Shown here: piece by piece, positions 13,694-20,454 of the stretch
How positions within the stretch are numbered: the stretch's first letter is position 1
How the letters are laid out: the number at the start of each line of letters is the position of its first letter
Notes under the pieces: model-generated
The model's input: the letters and a program-made list of their open reading frames with translations, nothing else
The model's database searches: none
Told to the model about the DNA's origin: nothing
Assembly (NCBI GenBank): GCA_910578885.1
Contig: CAJTSH010000045.1
Span: 1-23,561 of the forward strand
Direction of reading: 5' to 3'
DNA: 23,561 nucleotides
From: an uncultured Lachnospiraceae bacterium
GTDB lineage: Bacteria > Bacillota > Clostridia > Lachnospirales > Lachnospiraceae
Position numbers and translations under genes: made by a program

Positions 13694-16234
13694 ATGAAAT
13701 TGCTCAACAGACTCACCTTAAAGAGCTTAAAGCTGAATAAGAAGCGTACTGCAGTAACAATTGTGGGGGTTCTTCTTGCAACGGCAATGATAACGACGGT
13801 TTCCATTTTGCTGACCAGTGCAAGGAGCAGCATGATTGCTTACGAGACAGAGCAAAATGGAAAATTTCATTATGCTTTTGAGAATGTAGACAGTGAGGCT
13901 CTGAAATACATCCGTGAAAACCGGCAGGTAGAAAGCTGGTATGTGCTCAAAGATTTGGGTTATGCCAACCTTCCCGGCAGTAAGAATGAGTATAAACCAT
14001 ATCTGCGTATCATTGCCGCAGACGGCCGGGCGTTTACGGATTGTTCTCTGAAACTTGTGGAAGGAAGAATGCCGGAAAATGAAGGGGAAATTGTCATTTC
14101 AAAACATATCCGCAGCAATGGCGGAGTGGATTACAAGGTCGGTGATAAGCTAAGTCTGGATATCGGAAAAAGGAAAGCGGCCGATGGTTTTGTAGGGCTG
14201 AGAGGAGAGTATTTTCTGGAAGATGAAAGTCTTGTAAAGGAATTTCATAAGGATTATACGGTCGTAGGCGTGATAGAACGTCCGAATATGAAGATAGAGC
14301 CGTATTCGGAAGCCGGATATTCGGTATTTACGTATTTAGAGGATAAGGATATCGGGGAAGGTGCGGACGTCTATGTTTATTATACGAAAACGGGAGTGAA
14401 AAACCGGGGACAGATCACGCAGGAGCTGGAAAATGCGTGCGGGCCGGTGCTTTTTAGCAATGGAGATTTACTTCGATATGAGGTGTTTGCATTCAGCAGT
14501 TCTATTATGAGAATGCTGGCATGCGTCGCAACAATTGTGATTCTGATTATTATGTTTACCAGTATTTTCTGCATCCGCAACAGCTTTGCGATTTCCATTA
14601 CAGAAAAGATGAAGCAATATGGAATGCTTGCAAGTATAGGCGCAACCTCAAAGCAGATCCGTAAAAATGTATTTTTTGAGGCGGCGTTTTTAGCGCTGAT
14701 CGGAATTCCGCTGGGAGTTCTTTCCGGCGTGCTGGCGTCCTATATTCTGATTTTAGTTTGTAACCGTTTTTTTGAGCAGAGCTTATCTTTGCGCCTTATA
14801 TTTTCGGTATCCATCCTGCCGATTCTTGCCGCCGTTATGCTCTCGTATGTGACGATACTGATTTCGGCAAGGCGTTCCGCAAGCCGGGCGGCAAAGGTAT
14901 CGCCGATGGAAGCAATCCGGGGAAATGAAGAGATTGTGATAAGGGAGAAGAAGATCCGTTCCCCGAAATGGGTGAAGCGCTGGTTTGGCATCGGCGGGGA
15001 GCTGGCGGACAAAAATCTGCGGCGCAGCAGGAAAAAATACCGGACAACGGTTGTGTCGATTGTAGTCAGCGTATCTTTGTTTATCGCCATGTGGTCGTTT
15101 ATCCATTTAGCGTTTGGCATGGTGGGATATTATTATGAGGATATGAGCTACAACATTGGTATTTCTCTCCCCTCGCAGGAGCTGCAGGAGAGGATGAAGG
15201 GATTCATAGAGGAACATGAAACGGTAGAACGCTATGCGATGGTCCGTGAGATAGACGGCGAAATTCCGGCGGAAAATCTTGTATATAGCGAGGAATACCT
15301 GAATCTGTATGACATAAATGAAAATGATGATGCCTGGATACCAATCGTATCTCTGGGGGAGAAGGAGTACAGCCGCTATTTGAAGGAGCTTGGACTTGAT
15401 GCGGATGAGGCTGAAGGAAAGGCGGTTTTATATTCCATGATAGATATCCGTACAGGGGAAGAGGGAAAAGAGGTATATCGGACGATTCCTATGTATGGAT
15501 ATCAAGAGGGAGATGTTGTAAAATATAGAATCGGCCAATGGGGGAGTGAGGACGATGAGGAGGATATTAGGAACATCAGCTTTGAGGTGGCGGCAGTTAG
15601 CGAGGAGCGGCCAATGGGGCTGGATAATACGTACGTTTTTTTCGTAGTAAGTGATGAGACGTTGGAGGAAATTTCCGGAGGGGAATGGCAGGAAACAGGC
15701 GTCAACTTTCATGTGCAGGCAGGGGATGCCGACCGTCTAGCGGAGGATTTGCAGAAGGAGTTTGAGACAGACCGGATCAATGTCGATAACCGGGATGAGC
15801 GGGTCAGGCAGGAGAAGTCCTTGTATATTTTGTTTGCAATTTTCCTGTACGGCTTTATCGGCGTGATTTCCCTGATTGGGGTTACCAATATCTTTAACAC
15901 CATTACTACGAATATGGAGCTGCGCAGCAGGGAGTTTGCTATGTTGAAATCCATCGGCATGACAAAGCGGGAATTTAACAGGATGATTCGTCTGGAGAGC
16001 CTTTTCTATGGCGGAAAGTCGCTGCTGATTGGCGTTCCGATCGGAATCGCATTGTCGCTTCTGATTTACCGGGCGTTTGCCGAGGGGGCGGAGCTTGGCT
16101 ATTCCATTCCTTGGGGCGGCATAGCCATTTCGGCGGCAGCGGTGATGGTTTTGGTTGCCGGTATTATGCGCTATTCGCTGAAGAGGATAAATAAGCAGAA
16201 TATTATTGATACGATCCGGAATGAAAATATATAA
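13694..16234 (+). CDS. FtsX-domain ABC transporter permease
   Basis: An 846-residue permease with two FtsX-like halves. Hydrophobic segments lie near residues 20-40, 270-295, 325-355, 370-395, 455-480, 710-740, 775-800 and 815-835, i.e. about eight TM helices, with two large extracytoplasmic domains (~45-265 and ~485-705). The motif around ITEKMKQYGMLASIGATSKQ in the first half and LRSREFAMLKSIGMTKREFN in the second is the coupling helix seen in MacB/FtsX proteins. The topology (8 TM, two big domains) differs from the ten-TM BceB bacitracin permease. AAGGGGG within the end of the ATPase gene serves as ribosome binding site. It probably pairs with the ATPase to expel or detach an envelope-active compound; the substrate is unknown. 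Confidence 0.92.
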   Translation: MKLLNRLTLKSLKLNKKRTAVTIVGVLLATAMITTVSILLTSARSSMIAYETEQNGKFHYAFENVDSEALKYIRENRQVESWYVLKDLGYANLPGSKNEYKPYLRIIAADGRAFTDCSLKLVEGRMPENEGEIVISKHIRSNGGVDYKVGDKLSLDIGKRKAADGFVGLRGEYFLEDESLVKEFHKDYTVVGVIERPNMKIEPYSEAGYSVFTYLEDKDIGEGADVYVYYTKTGVKNRGQITQELENACGPVLFSNGDLLRYEVFAFSSSIMRMLACVATIVILIIMFTSIFCIRNSFAISITEKMKQYGMLASIGATSKQIRKNVFFEAAFLALIGIPLGVLSGVLASYILILVCNRFFEQSLSLRLIFSVSILPILAAVMLSYVTILISARRSASRAAKVSPMEAIRGNEEIVIREKKIRSPKWVKRWFGIGGELADKNLRRSRKKYRTTVVSIVVSVSLFIAMWSFIHLAFGMVGYYYEDMSYNIGISLPSQELQERMKGFIEEHETVERYAMVREIDGEIPAENLVYSEEYLNLYDINENDDAWIPIVSLGEKEYSRYLKELGLDADEAEGKAVLYSMIDIRTGEEGKEVYRTIPMYGYQEGDVVKYRIGQWGSEDDEEDIRNISFEVAAVSEERPMGLDNTYVFFVVSDETLEEISGGEWQETGVNFHVQAGDADRLAEDLQKEFETDRINVDNRDERVRQEKSLYILFAIFLYGFIGVISLIGVTNIFNTITTNMELRSREFAMLKSIGMTKREFNRMIRLESLFYGGKSLLIGVPIGIALSLLIYRAFAEGAELGYSIPWGGIAISAAAVMVLVAGIMRYSLKRINKQNIIDTIRNENI

Positions 16235-16254
16235 TGGAAACGGCATGGAAATCT

Positions 16255-16275
16255 GGAGCAGAATTTTTCTGCTCC
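16255..16275 (+). terminator. Hairpin ending the two-component/ABC operon
   Basis: GGAGCAG (16255-16261) pairs with CTGCTCC (16269-16275), a perfect seven-base stem with loop AATTTTT. The following TATTTCG is only weakly T-rich, so this may be a weak terminator. Confidence 0.55.
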
Positions 16276-16322
16276 TATTTCGTATGGAACAGAATGTGTA
16301 TGCCATAGAGGAGTGGGCAGAA

Positions 16323-16505
16323 TTAAAATAAATGGCTGAATTTTTGTTTTATTGTCTCATAGCATAAATCGGGAGAGGCTTCCCAGCCGCAGGCGATTTG
16401 ATGCCATTCGTCATCAAATTTCAGGACGCACCAGAAATATGGATTTTCTTTGTTGTCATGCGGGTGTGGGGAAAGTAAAATTTTCATGGAATACTCTGTT
16501 TTCAT
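16323..16505 (-). CDS. Small conserved-looking hypothetical protein (60 aa)
   Basis: A 60-residue soluble protein, MKTEYSMKILLSPHPHDNKE followed by NPYFWCVLKFDDEWHQIACG and WEASPDLCYETIKQKFSHLF. The aromatic PYFWC...W....GW.ASP spacing and terminal helix resemble small uncharacterised proteins I have seen in Clostridia, but I know no function. A -10/-35 pair fits on the minus strand (TTCACA, 17 bases, TATACT), giving a short leader; AAGGAA lies 13 bases before ATG 16505, a rather long spacing, and the internal ATG at 16487 has no site at all. It is divergent from the DUF262-ATPase operon and shares its -10 region, so it may belong with that cassette, for instance as a regulator or an inhibitor; that is inference. 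Confidence 0.6.
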   Translation of the reverse strand: MKTEYSMKILLSPHPHDNKENPYFWCVLKFDDEWHQIACGWEASPDLCYETIKQKFSHLF

Positions 16506-16554
16506 TTACAAATAAATTTCCTTTTAGTATAATTAATAACAAACATTTTGTGAA
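16505..16554. promoter_or_regulatory. Face-to-face bidirectional promoter with overlapping -10 elements
   Basis: Plus strand: TTTACA (16505-16510), 17 bases, TATAAT (16528-16533). Minus strand: TTCACA (complement of 16549-16554), 17 bases, TATACT (complement of 16526-16531). The two -10 hexamers share 16528-16531, so polymerases would compete for one melting site. Plus drives the DUF262 operon, minus the small gene. Confidence 0.6.
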
Positions 16555-16587
16555 GTTATTATATGCAGCGGTTGGGAGGAGTATGCA

Positions 16588-17883
16588 ATGCTTACGGCAG
16601 CAATAAAGGAAGATTTGGATAAGCTTGTAAAAATAGGAATCGGAAAAGGTGGAATTTTAAATGACATGATGGTTTCTAATTTTTATGCGATGCTTTCGTC
16701 TTCTGCAAAGACAGAGGAAAATTATAATGAGATGATGAGATATCTGGAGAATAAGGGGATTCTGATCATAAACGACGGGGTTGAGGCGGACGATAGTGAC
16801 GGGGATACAGAGGCATCCGAAATTCGTCCGTTTGATCCGAGCAAAATTGATATAGATATGAAGACGATGGAGTTATCATCCCTGATATCAAGAATTCGTT
16901 ATGGTGAAGTGAATCTGAATACGGCTTTTCAGAGAAAGGCAGGTCTGTGGCCCGATCAGAAAAAGAGTCAGTTGATTGAGTCTATGCTGTTGCGTATCCC
17001 GCTTCCGGCATTTTATTTTGATGGAGGGGACAGTGATAACTGGCTGATTATTGACGGCTTGCAGCGGATTACGTCAATTAAGGAGTTTGTGGTGGACAAA
17101 AAGCTGGAACTGACAGGATTGGAATTTTTTAAGGATTTGGAGGGGATGAAGTTTTCTGAGCTGCCGCGCATGTTCGCCCGAAGGATTGAGGAGACAAATA
17201 TTATTACATATATTGTGAAATCCGGCACTCCGGTAAATGTAAAATATAATATTTTCAAAAGAATCAATACAGGCGGACTTGAGCTGACGCCGCAGGAAAT
17301 CAGACATGCGCTGTATCAGGGGAAAGCTGCAGAAATGTGTAAAATGCTTGCGGGCAAAAAAGAGTTCAAGACGGCAACGTCCTATAGCTTGCGGAATGAC
17401 CGGATGCAGGATCAGGAATTTGTCCTGCGTTTTGTGGCAGTCTGTTATTATGGAATTGATAAATATGAAGGAGTTCCGGATAATTATTTAAACGGTGCAA
17501 TGGAGTTTTTGAATCAGGAGAATTCCGTGGACAGGGAGGAACTGGAGAGGTCTTTTGTCCGCGTTATGGCTGCCGCAGAGAAAATCATGGGTAAATACGC
17601 TTTTCGGAAGCTTGCGCAGGACGGTATGAGAAGACCGATCAATAAGGCAATCTATGAGGCGTGGTGCAGGAATTTATTCCTTCTGGATGAAGAAGGATTG
17701 CGGATTCTGTTTGTGCAAAAAGACAAGGTGTATAAGGAATTTATGAAAATGTGCCAGTCAGACTCTTTTCTGGCAATCTTAAAGGCAAGCGACAAAAAAT
17801 CGTTTGGACAGCGGTTTATAAAAATAGAAAAAATGATGGGGGAGATTATAGATGATTACAAAAATAGCGGTGGAAAATTTTAA
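16588..17883 (+). CDS. DUF262 (GmrSD N-terminal/ParB-like) protein with sigma-1.1-like head
   Basis: A 431-residue protein. Residues ~90-260 carry DUF262 hallmarks: FQRKAGLWPDQKKSQLIESM (from Phe114), DGLQR (156-160, usually DGQQR), FKRINTGG (223-230) and LTPQEIR (233-239). This fold, shared with the GmrS half of the type IV restriction enzyme GmrSD, is an NTP-using, ParB/Srx-like module common in anti-phage systems. No HNH/DUF1524 nuclease domain follows; the C-terminal 190 residues are helical. Residues 1-60 (IKEDLDKLVKIGIGKGGILN ... NEMMRYLENKGILIINDG) followed by an acidic EADDSDGDTE run resemble region 1.1 of housekeeping sigma factors. GGGAGGAG precedes ATG 16588; the ATPase gene begins inside its last 32 bases. 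Probably a defence effector or sensor; exact role unknown. Confidence 0.85.
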   Translation: MLTAAIKEDLDKLVKIGIGKGGILNDMMVSNFYAMLSSSAKTEENYNEMMRYLENKGILIINDGVEADDSDGDTEASEIRPFDPSKIDIDMKTMELSSLISRIRYGEVNLNTAFQRKAGLWPDQKKSQLIESMLLRIPLPAFYFDGGDSDNWLIIDGLQRITSIKEFVVDKKLELTGLEFFKDLEGMKFSELPRMFARRIEETNIITYIVKSGTPVNVKYNIFKRINTGGLELTPQEIRHALYQGKAAEMCKMLAGKKEFKTATSYSLRNDRMQDQEFVLRFVAVCYYGIDKYEGVPDNYLNGAMEFLNQENSVDREELERSFVRVMAAAEKIMGKYAFRKLAQDGMRRPINKAIYEAWCRNLFLLDEEGLRILFVQKDKVYKEFMKMCQSDSFLAILKASDKKSFGQRFIKIEKMMGEIIDDYKNSGGKF

Positions 17884-18958
17884 ATGCTTTGAGAAGGAAG
17901 AGTTAGAGCTTTCTTACCTGAATTTATTTTCCGGGGTGAACAGCATGGGAAAATCTACGATGATACAGGCGCTGCTGCTCTTGCGTCAGGCGCAGGAGCA
18001 GAATGCCCTTGGCAAGGGAATCTATCTGAATGGGAAATATACCGGTATAGGAGTCGGCAGGGATTTACTCTTTACAAATGCACAGGAAAACTATATCCGT
18101 ATCTCGCTGGAATCGGAGGCAGGAATTTGTAAAAAGATTTACCGTTATGAGGGAGAGGCAGATTTTTTACAGGAGATTTTTGGGGAAAAGAGCGGAATGT
18201 CTGGATTGAATCTGTTTGATGAAGGCTTTACTTATATTGCGGCAGATCGGCTGGGACCGCAGAGCAGTTACCAGAAATCCCATTACGAAGTATGGGAGCA
18301 GAGGCAGCTTGGGAATCATGGGGAATATGCAGTGCATTATCTGAGGGAACATGAGATGGATAATGTGGATAATGAGCAGGTTTTGTATGAGGGGGAACCG
18401 AACCATCGGATTTCCAGACAGGTGGAGCGTTGGATGAGTGAGATTACTCCCGGCGTGGCTTTTCGGACGGAGGACTACGGGCATGGCAATATGGTTGGGC
18501 TGACTGTGCATCAACGGGGGACGGCGGGCGCAGAATATTTTTCCGCCCAGAATGTGGGCTTTGGAATCTCTTATGTGCTTCCCGTGATTCTGGCATTGGT
18601 CAAGGCAAAGGCGGGTGAGCTATTGATTCTTGAGAATCCCGAGGCGCACTTGCACCCAAAGGGACAAAGAAAGATGGGAGAATTGATTGCAAGAGCGGCG
18701 CAAGGGAATGTACAGATTATTGTAGAAACACACAGTGACCATGTGTTAAACGGTATCCGCCTTTGTGCGAAAAGGAATATTCTGGAGCCTGAACGGGTTC
18801 GGCTGTTTTATTTTGACAGATGGGAGAAAGAGAACGGCTCCGAAAGCGTTGTGGTTCCGGTGGTACAAAAGCCTATTTTACAGAAGGATGGAAGGCTGAG
18901 CTTTTGGCCGGCTGGATTTTTTGACGAGTGGGATAAGGCAATAGACGAAATGTATTAA
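17852..18958 (+). CDS. AAA family ATPase with DUF3696 C-terminus (OLD/SMC-like)
   Basis: A 368-residue ATPase. N-terminal KIAVENFKCFEKEELELSYL leads to Walker A GVNSMGKST (28-36); an ABC-signature-like segment NVGFGISYVLPVILAL precedes Walker B LLILENPEAHLHP (Glu261, Glu264) and the H-loop ETHSDHVLNGIRL. The last ~50 residues (DGRLSFWPAGFFDEWDKAID) are the DUF3696 tail. No TOPRIM or other nuclease domain is attached, so it likely works with partner proteins. GGGGGAG lies seven bases ahead of ATG 17852, inside the DUF262 gene, indicating translational coupling. ATPases of this class are the recognition or switching part of several anti-phage systems; a three-gene system with such an ATPase has, as I recall, been named Menshen, which I could not check. 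Confidence 0.88.
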   Translation: MITKIAVENFKCFEKEELELSYLNLFSGVNSMGKSTMIQALLLLRQAQEQNALGKGIYLNGKYTGIGVGRDLLFTNAQENYIRISLESEAGICKKIYRYEGEADFLQEIFGEKSGMSGLNLFDEGFTYIAADRLGPQSSYQKSHYEVWEQRQLGNHGEYAVHYLREHEMDNVDNEQVLYEGEPNHRISRQVERWMSEITPGVAFRTEDYGHGNMVGLTVHQRGTAGAEYFSAQNVGFGISYVLPVILALVKAKAGELLILENPEAHLHPKGQRKMGELIARAAQGNVQIIVETHSDHVLNGIRLCAKRNILEPERVRLFYFDRWEKENGSESVVVPVVQKPILQKDGRLSFWPAGFFDEWDKAIDEMY

Positions 18959-18969
18959 GGGGGGATTGT

Positions 18970-19926
18970 ATGCAGTTAGTTGTCAATGATTTGTCAGCTA
19001 AGTTTCCCTGTCAGGATTTGAAGACAGGACAGGATATGATGAAGGATTTTATTGATACTTATTATCTGGTAAAAGGTGTAATGGATAGCGACAGTATATT
19101 GATGGATAAAGATTACCGTTCCTTTGAGCTGGCAGAGAATTACAGGATGGAGCACTGGCTGAATGATGAGCGGGTTGACATTGAGCAAAAGCGTAGATTC
19201 CGAAGGATGCTTAATCAGTCGCGTACCTTTGATTCCGATGAGTTTGAGCAAGAATATCAATGGAAAATGGAAGCGGAGTTTCATCATAATGACTTGACAT
19301 CAAGAAGCTGTCAGCTTGCTTATGAAATAGATGGTGTCCTAATAAGTTTTTTGAGTGATTCCTATTGGAAAAAGGCTGTAGTAAAAGGAATATATACATA
19401 TCTGGATGAAGAAGGGGAGATAATTTTTGAGGATGCGAGTATTCCAAATGTTTCCTGTGAAGATAATGCGGCTATATTTTGCGAAGAGCAGGAGCATATC
19501 CTTGCATCGCAGAAGAAGGAGTCTATTCATTCCGGGATGGATATTTTTATGTGCAGAGATGAGATGTTCCCCAATTTGATTTTTTGTGAGAATGCTTTAA
19601 AACAGTTACAGACGGAAATCGGAGGAACTGAGGCAGGACAGGTTTACCGCAGATTGCTGGAGCTGCAGACGGTTGCAAATGAAATGGGAAAGAAATTTGA
19701 CAAGGAAAAGTTAACGCATGCGACTCCGGAATCAAAAGCCACATTACAGCAGTTTGAGGAGGAACATAAGGTCATGATGCCGGATGGGACGAGACAGGTG
19801 TTTTCTTGGCATGTTAGATTTACTGGAGGATATGGCGGAAGGATTTTCTTTGAACCACGCCCTGAGGAGTCGAAAATATACATAGGGCATATTGGAAAAA
19901 AGCTGCCTACGGTAAAATATCATTGA
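18970..19926 (+). CDS. Unrecognised third protein of the DUF262-ATPase operon
   Basis: A 318-residue soluble, acidic protein with no signal peptide or TM helix. I do not recognise a family for residues 1-~270, which look mostly helical with many charged residues. The C-terminus, VFSWHVRFTGGYGGRIFFEP then RPEESKIYIGHIGKKLPTVK, forms a beta-rich pattern (W-H-x-R, G-G-R-I-x-F, I-x-I-G-H-I-G) that recalls small RelE/HigB-type or hydrolase-like domains with conserved His/Arg; that resemblance is weak. GGGGGGA precedes ATG 18970, 11 bases after the ATPase stop, and a perfect ten-base hairpin follows the stop. Its place as last gene of the operon suggests it is the effector or an adaptor. Confidence 0.8.
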   Translation: MQLVVNDLSAKFPCQDLKTGQDMMKDFIDTYYLVKGVMDSDSILMDKDYRSFELAENYRMEHWLNDERVDIEQKRRFRRMLNQSRTFDSDEFEQEYQWKMEAEFHHNDLTSRSCQLAYEIDGVLISFLSDSYWKKAVVKGIYTYLDEEGEIIFEDASIPNVSCEDNAAIFCEEQEHILASQKKESIHSGMDIFMCRDEMFPNLIFCENALKQLQTEIGGTEAGQVYRRLLELQTVANEMGKKFDKEKLTHATPESKATLQQFEEEHKVMMPDGTRQVFSWHVRFTGGYGGRIFFEPRPEESKIYIGHIGKKLPTVKYH

Positions 19927-19938
19927 AAACAAATGAAA

Positions 19939-19973
19939 CGGGCAGACTATTCAGTAAATGATCAGTCTGCCCG
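19939..19973 (+). terminator. Terminator-like hairpin after the DUF262-ATPase operon
   Basis: CGGGCAGACT (19939-19948) pairs perfectly with AGTCTGCCCG (19964-19973), ten pairs, 15-base loop. The downstream ATTTGATGTT is only mildly T-rich. Confidence 0.65.
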
Positions 19974-20036
19974 ATTTGATGTTGGATGAGATTATTGTTA
20001 TATTTTAATAGGATCTTAACGACTTTCACAAAACAC

Positions 20037-20065
20037 TTGACAACCGCTCCAAATTATGTTTAACT
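20037..20065 (+). promoter_or_regulatory. Sigma-A promoter of the riboswitch-pflB-pflA unit
   Basis: TTGACA (20037-20042) is perfect; 17 bases on, TTAACT (20060-20065) is a weak -10 aided by an upstream TG (20057-20058). Transcription would start just before the riboswitch stem at 20074. Confidence 0.6.
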
Positions 20066-20070
20066 GACCA

Positions 20071-20143
20071 TAGGTTATATGACTGACGGATAAGTGGAGT
20101 AACCACGTGAAGTATAACTGTAATCAATGCCGACCGTCTGGGC
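20071..20143 (+). promoter_or_regulatory. ZTP riboswitch (pfl motif RNA)
   Basis: The conserved parts appear in order: P1 GTTATA (20074-20079) with TATAAC (20113-20118); the core TGACTGACGGATAAGTGG; P2 GTGG (20094-20097) with CCAC (20103-20106); and the 3' domain CCGTCTGGGC. The pseudoknot that defines the family is visible: GACGG (20085-20089) with CCGTC (20134-20138), where the common form is GGCGG/CCGCC, so the pair has co-varied. ZTP/ZMP signals shortage of 10-formyl-THF. The CCGTC strand lies inside the terminator below, so ligand binding should prevent termination and switch pflB on. Confidence 0.9.
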
Positions 20144-20168
20144 GAATGCCCGGATAGGTCGGCTTTTT
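20129..20168 (+). terminator. Riboswitch-controlled Rho-independent terminator
   Basis: GCCGACC (20129-20135) pairs with GGTCGGC (20157-20163), with an inner CTGGGC/GCCCGG stem, followed by TTTTT (20164-20168). The left arm contains bases needed for the ZTP pseudoknot, so the two structures compete. Confidence 0.88.
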
Positions 20169-20233
20169 ATATCATAGGAAAGATCATGCTGCTGTGAAAC
20201 GTTAAAGTCTATGGATTTCCTATGATATAAAAA
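20164..20233. repeat. Perfect 18-bp inverted repeat with 34-base loop
   Basis: TTTTTATATCATAGGAAA (20164-20181) is the exact reverse complement of TTTCCTATGATATAAAAA (20216-20233). The left arm begins with the T-run of the riboswitch terminator. No T-run follows the right arm, so this is not itself a terminator. It may be an mRNA stem formed only in read-through transcripts, or the ends of a tiny inserted element. Confidence 0.8.
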
Positions 20234-20234
20234 A

Positions 20235-20440
20235 TATTATGCGCACTCGTGCGAAAGGTATCATGTCGCTAAGGCGAGTGGTCCTAAGGAATCCCCAAGT
20301 CAAGTCTGGTACCCCTTAGGACAAATCCGCACTCGGCGCAGCAAAGTGTTCAAGCCCTTCATGAGTGAGGGGATGGGAAGTTGATGTGGGCTTGCCCACT
20401 TTGTATTCGCTTCGGGAAGAAACAGAACAGCAAAGCAGAA
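20235..20440 (+). other. Long structured leader of pflB, unknown class
   Basis: After the riboswitch terminator, about 220 bases remain before pflB without a convincing gene. CGAGTG (20275-20280) plus GTCCTAAGG (20281-20289) pairs with CCTTAGGAC (20314-20322) and CACTCG (20330-20335), 15 pairs with a bulge. A second CACTCG at 20244-20249 could pair with the same CGAGTG, making alternative folds possible. A further hairpin, GTGGG/CCCAC around a CTTG loop (20385-20398), is followed by TTTGTATT. An open frame starting at 20365 runs into pflB but has no ribosome binding site there. The RNA class is not one I recognise. Confidence 0.45.
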
Positions 20441-20454
20441 TGAAGGAGGAGATC

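Noticed and set aside
20164..20233. 18-bp inverted repeat as a second terminator
   Set aside because: No T-run follows either arm on the outgoing side.
20365..20454. pflB N-terminal extension
   Set aside because: No ribosome binding site at 20365, and the stretch forms RNA hairpins; AAGGAGGAG points to ATG 20455 and a normal PflB length.
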